DNA from: CAZYVA01 sp964650695
GTDB lineage: Bacteria; Bacillota; Clostridia; Lachnospirales; Lachnospiraceae
NCBI GenBank assembly: GCA_964650695.1
Contig: CAZYVA010000076.1
Location: forward strand, 1 to 9,072
Length of the DNA: 9,072 nucleotides
Direction of reading: 5' to 3'
In this document: piece after piece, positions 6,404 through 9,072 of the stretch
How the letters are laid out: every line of letters begins with the position of its first letter
How positions within the stretch are numbered: position 1 is the first letter of the stretch
Program-made: the position numbers and the translations under genes
Notes under the pieces: generated by a model
Database searches by the model: none
What the model saw: only the letters and a program-made list of their open reading frames with translations
What the model was told of the DNA's origin: nothing

Positions 6404-7005
6404 GCATGGATTACTTCAATTCTGGAAATTTCCTCCCCGTGCATCTTGTCAATGCGAAGGCCGATATCCCCGAAATAGACGGATGCGCCGACCCCGGCTT
6501 CAATGTTGTACTCCTCAAATTTTTCATTTAAAATGTCAAGGATCGTCTGCCCTGGATCGTGGAGGATTTTCGTGCCAAGGATCCGGTTGACGGTGCGGAC
6601 TTTTGTGGAAGCGCGGAAAACCATCTCGACTTTCACATCAAATTCGGTGAACAGGTATTTGCGCGTGGCAAACAGGATGGCGATCGCGACGACGCCTATC
6701 AGGCTGCCCCAGATGGAAGAGTGGTCGATGATGATCTGCCTTGCGATGGCAAAAATAAGCACTTCAAAAATCGTGTCCGGGGTATGCCGGTATATCATGC
6801 GTATCAGCTCGACGCCAATGATTAAATTAAAGCATGTCTCCAGCAGGTCTTCATAGTTTGGCCACTGGTCGAAATACGGGATATGGATGATGGAGGCGGC
6901 AAGGCGTACAGACAGAAGCAAAACCCCAACCCCAAGCATGATGGCGATAAAGAATTCCAAAAATGTGGAAAAGTTTTTTAAAAATTTGGAAACAAGCAGC
7001 CGCAT
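6394..7005 (-). CDS. PsiE-like integral membrane protein with soluble C-terminal domain
   Basis: A 203-residue protein with four predicted membrane helices (about 13-36, 53-72, 78-94 and 97-115). This arrangement and the wording of the second to fourth helices (LIIGVELIRMIYRHTPDTIF, EVLIFAIARQIIID) match the phosphate-starvation-inducible E (PsiE) family. The family's founding member in E. coli is about 136 residues. Here an extra C-terminal domain of about 80 residues (125-203) is predicted to lie in the cytoplasm, with alternating strands and helices (DPGQTILDILNEKFEEYNIE, DIGLRIDKMHGEEISRIEVI). The function of the family is not known. The start has a strong AAAGGAGG 4 nt upstream. The gene lies between typA and hpf on the same strand, both ribosome-acting stress genes. 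Start and reading frame are clear; the family name is fairly sure, the function is not. Confidence 0.75.
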   Translation of the reverse strand: MRLLVSKFLKNFSTFLEFFIAIMLGVGVLLLSVRLAASIIHIPYFDQWPNYEDLLETCFNLIIGVELIRMIYRHTPDTIFEVLIFAIARQIIIDHSSIWGSLIGVVAIAILFATRKYLFTEFDVKVEMVFRASTKVRTVNRILGTKILHDPGQTILDILNEKFEEYNIEAGVGASVYFGDIGLRIDKMHGEEISRIEVIHAIH

Positions 7006-7027
7006 AGGACCTCCTTTTCGTGATATG

Positions 7028-7068
7028 AAAACGCTCCTGGTACCAGTATACTGTACCAGGGGCGTTTT
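7028..7068. terminator. Long inverted repeat after typA, terminator-like
   Basis: Arms AAAACGC-T-CCTGGTAC (7028-7043) and GTACCAGG-G-GCGTTTT (7053-7068) pair over 15 of 16 positions, with one mismatch at 7035/7061. Eight bases after the typA stop, read on the minus strand, it forms a tall hairpin whose last arm ends in TTTT, the usual form of a bidirectional intrinsic terminator. The loop region contains a second small palindrome, AGTATACT (7045-7052). The PsiE-like promoter overlaps it. Confidence 0.7.
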
Positions 7069-7073
7069 GCCAA
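7045..7073 (-). promoter_or_regulatory. Promoter of the PsiE-like gene inside the typA terminator repeat
   Basis: On the minus strand, TTGGCA (7068-7073) and TATACT (7045-7050) each match sigma-A consensus at 5 of 6 positions, with the ideal 17-bp spacing. The start of transcription would be near 7038, about 30 nt before the ATG at 7005. Because the terminator ends 22 bp before the PsiE-like start, there is no room for another promoter, which makes this one more credible. The -10 lies in the loop of the inverted repeat. Confidence 0.7.
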
Positions 7074-7075
7074 GA

Positions 7076-8908
7076 TTATTTTTGGTTTGCAGCGGCGCGC
7101 CTGCGCTGTTTTACATCTAATATTTTCTTCCGGATGCGCAGGCTTTTTGGCGTGACCTCCAAAAGCTCGTCCGTATCGATAAAATCCATCGCTTCCTCCA
7201 GGCTGAGGATTTTTGGCGGTGTCAGGCGGAGGGCTTCGTCCGCCCCGGAAGAACGGGTGTTTGTCAGATGCTTGTTTTTGCATATATTGATCTCGATGTC
7301 TTCCGCCTTTGCATTTTGCCCGATAACCATGCCGGAATAGACTTTTTCACCGGGGCCGATAAAGAGGAGGCCGCGCTCCTGTGCCTGGAACAGCCCGTAG
7401 GTGACGGACTCCCCGGTCTCATAGGCAATCAAAGAGCCTTGCTTGCGGTACTGGATGTCCCCTTTGTAAGGAGCGTAACCGTCAAAAGCGGTATTCAGGA
7501 TCCCGTTGCCCTTTGTATCTGTCAAAAATTCCCCACGGTAGCCGATCAGCCCGCGGGACGGGACGGAAAATTCCAGGCGGGTATAGCCGCCGTTGGATGT
7601 CCCCATGTTCTGGAGCTCTCCTTTGCGGCGGCTCAGTTTTTCGATCACGGTTCCCGTAAATTCGTCCGGGACGTCCACGTAAGCGGTCTCCATAGGCTCC
7701 AAAAGCTTCCCGGCCTGGTCCTTTTTGTAGAGGACCTCTGCTTTGCTGACGGCAAACTCGTATCCTTCCCGCCGCATGTTTTCAATCAGTACGGATAAGT
7801 GCAGCTCCCCACGCCCGGACACCTTAAAGCTGTCGGTGCTGTCGGATTCTTCGACCCGGAGGCTTACATCGGTATTCAGCTCCCGGAACAGCCGGCTGCG
7901 TAAGTGCCGGGAAGTGACGTATTTCCCTTCCTGTCCGGCAAAAGGGCTGTCGTTTACAAGAAACTGCATGGCAATCGTGGGTTCCGAGATCTTCTGGAAA
8001 GGGATTGCAGCCGGGTTTTCCGGGGAGCAGATCGTATCGCCGATCGAAAGATCCGCAATGCCGGAGATGGCAACGATCGAACCGATGCCGGCTTCCTTGA
8101 CGTCTACTTTCTCCAGCCCGTCAAACTCATAAAGCTTACTGATACGCACACGTTCCTGGCGTGCGCGGTCGTGTTCATTGACGACCACAGCGTCCATGCC
8201 GACACGGATGGAGCCGTTGTCTACTTTTCCGATCCCGATGCGGCCGACATATTCATTGTAGTCGATCGTGCTGATGAGCACTTGCGTGTCGGCGTCCGGA
8301 TCACCCTCCGGAGCCGGGATATAGTCCAGGATCGTCTCAAACAGCGGTTTCATATCCTTTTCCTCATCGGTCAGATCCAGGACAGCAACACCCGCCTTGG
8401 CGGAAGCGTAGACGAAAGGGCAGTCCAACTGTTCATCGGAAGCGCCCAGATCCATGAGAAGCTCCAGGACTTCATCAATGACCGCATCGGGCCGGGCCTC
8501 CGGGCGGTCGATCTTATTGATGCATACGATCACGGGAAGATCCAGTTCCAGGGCTTTTCGCAGCACGAACTTCGTCTGGGGCATGGTGCCTTCAAAAGCG
8601 TCCACGACAAGGATCACACCGTTGACCATCTTGAGGACACGTTCGACCTCCCCGCCGAAATCCGCATGCCCCGGCGTGTCTACGATATTGATCTTTACGC
8701 CCTTGTAATGGACCGCTGTGTTTTTGGAAAGGATGGTGATGCCGCGCTCCCGCTCGATATCGTTGGAGTCCATGACGCGTTCGGCAACATCCTGGTTTTC
8801 CCGGAACGCGCCGCTCTGTTTCAAAAGCCCATCCACCAGCGTGGTCTTTCCGTGGTCTACGTGGGCGATAATTGCGATATTACGGATATCATTACGTTTT
8901 GTTTTCAT
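7076..8908 (-). CDS. typA: Translational GTPase TypA/BipA
   Basis: A 610-residue TypA/BipA, a ribosome-binding GTPase of the EF-G superfamily that helps 50S assembly and translation under cold and other stress. All G motifs are intact: G1 AHVDHGKTT (15-23), switch I threonine in ERGITI (T58), G3 DTPGH (77-81), G4 NKID (131-134) and G5 SAK (169-171). Domains II, III and V follow, and the C-terminal domain carries the family motif region beginning MGTSNGGYTRLEFSVPSRGLIGYRG. The ending shows TNTRSSGADEALRLTPP and a lysine/arginine-rich tail. Length is normal. The start at 8906-8908 is chosen because MKTKRNDIRNIAIIAHVDHG is how the family begins and GAGAGG lies 5 nt upstream. The in-frame ATG at 9013 would add 35 unrelated residues. 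A promoter lies at 9029-9056. Confidence 0.97.
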   Translation of the reverse strand: MKTKRNDIRNIAIIAHVDHGKTTLVDGLLKQSGAFRENQDVAERVMDSNDIERERGITILSKNTAVHYKGVKINIVDTPGHADFGGEVERVLKMVNGVILVVDAFEGTMPQTKFVLRKALELDLPVIVCINKIDRPEARPDAVIDEVLELLMDLGASDEQLDCPFVYASAKAGVAVLDLTDEEKDMKPLFETILDYIPAPEGDPDADTQVLISTIDYNEYVGRIGIGKVDNGSIRVGMDAVVVNEHDRARQERVRISKLYEFDGLEKVDVKEAGIGSIVAISGIADLSIGDTICSPENPAAIPFQKISEPTIAMQFLVNDSPFAGQEGKYVTSRHLRSRLFRELNTDVSLRVEESDSTDSFKVSGRGELHLSVLIENMRREGYEFAVSKAEVLYKKDQAGKLLEPMETAYVDVPDEFTGTVIEKLSRRKGELQNMGTSNGGYTRLEFSVPSRGLIGYRGEFLTDTKGNGILNTAFDGYAPYKGDIQYRKQGSLIAYETGESVTYGLFQAQERGLLFIGPGEKVYSGMVIGQNAKAEDIEINICKNKHLTNTRSSGADEALRLTPPKILSLEEAMDFIDTDELLEVTPKSLRIRKKILDVKQRRRAAANQK

Positions 8909-8974
8909 GGCAGCCTCTCTTTTATGCCTGCTTCTTACATGCCAAAATCGGGATGGCAGGTCTGGTTCATTCAG

Positions 8975-9007
8975 AAAAAGCTTATAGCTGCTGGCTGCAG
9001 CCGCTTT
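8975..9007 (-). promoter_or_regulatory. Terminator-like hairpin in the typA leader
   Basis: On the minus strand, AAAGC (9003-9007) can pair with GCTTT. Inside it, GCTGC pairs with GCAGC around AGCCA, and a run of five T (plus-strand A at 8975-8979) follows directly. It sits between the candidate promoter and the start codon, so it could act as an attenuator. It also explains the in-frame but non-coding leader. A fully palindromic GGCTGCAGCC (8993-9002) lies within it. Confidence 0.35.
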
Positions 9008-9028
9008 GCTCATATATACAACTTTTTT

Positions 9029-9056
9029 AGTTTACCACATTCCGGGGATTTTACAA
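9029..9056 (-). promoter_or_regulatory. Candidate promoter for typA
   Basis: On the minus strand, TTGTAA (9051-9056) and TAAACT (9029-9034) are 16 bp apart, and TGG just before the -10 makes it an extended type. Each hexamer matches consensus at 4 of 6. The transcript would carry a leader of about 110 nt. The first ATG (9013) would lie only some 10 nt from the transcript start, which speaks against its use. Confidence 0.55.
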
Positions 9057-9072
9057 GAATTTTTTTGCTGGG

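Noticed and set aside
8909..9013. 35-residue N-terminal extension of TypA
   Set aside because: No ribosome binding site at 9013, only about 10 nt from the likely transcript start, and the family begins at the inner ATG with its own GAGAGG.
1..9072. CRISPR, tRNA/rRNA, insertion sequence or phage attachment signals
   Set aside because: No regularly spaced repeats, no tRNA-like cloverleaf noticed, no transposase or integrase frame. Base composition looks even across the genes.

Overview
The window looks like ordinary chromosomal DNA of a low-to-medium GC Gram-positive anaerobe of the class Clostridia, probably Lachnospiraceae. Three things suggest this: the strong AGGAGG-type ribosome binding sites, the long-form hibernation factor, and the RecJ and TypA sequence style. 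It also carries a MacB-like transporter that lacks a MacA/HlyD partner. The genus is not certain. I see no tRNA, rRNA, CRISPR array, insertion sequence or phage gene.

Layout from left to right. (1) 1-1029, plus strand: the C-terminal part of recJ, cut by the window edge. It ends in a hairpin whose loop holds the stop codon. (2) 1044-4666, minus strand: a three-gene ABC transporter operon transcribed ATPase, then secreted/anchored Ig-like protein, then MacB/FtsX-type permease. The genes are 1 bp apart or overlapping, so they are probably translationally coupled. Its upstream region carries a perfect inverted repeat (4684-4710) next to the first ribosome binding site. (3) 4667-5108: a 442-bp gene-free stretch with several short repeats and no convincing gene. 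(4) 5109-5567, plus strand: a small all-helical protein with a ferritin-like look, followed by a terminator. (5) 5690-9072, minus strand: typA (translation GTPase), a PsiE-like membrane protein and hpf (ribosome hibernation factor), in that transcription order, each with a plausible promoter of its own.

How the genes work together: typA and hpf both act on the ribosome under stress, and PsiE-family proteins are linked to starvation, so the right third reads as a stress/ribosome neighbourhood. The transporter operon probably forms a membrane complex in which the ATPase drives a MacB-type permease, with the Ig-like protein taking an extracellular accessory position. The most unusual non-coding signal is at 7028-7073. 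There a near-perfect promoter (TTGGCA, 17 bp, TATACT) for the PsiE-like gene is embedded inside the inverted repeat that appears to terminate typA.

No clearly new biological system is evident. The transporter trio and the overlapping terminator/promoter are the best candidates for follow-up.
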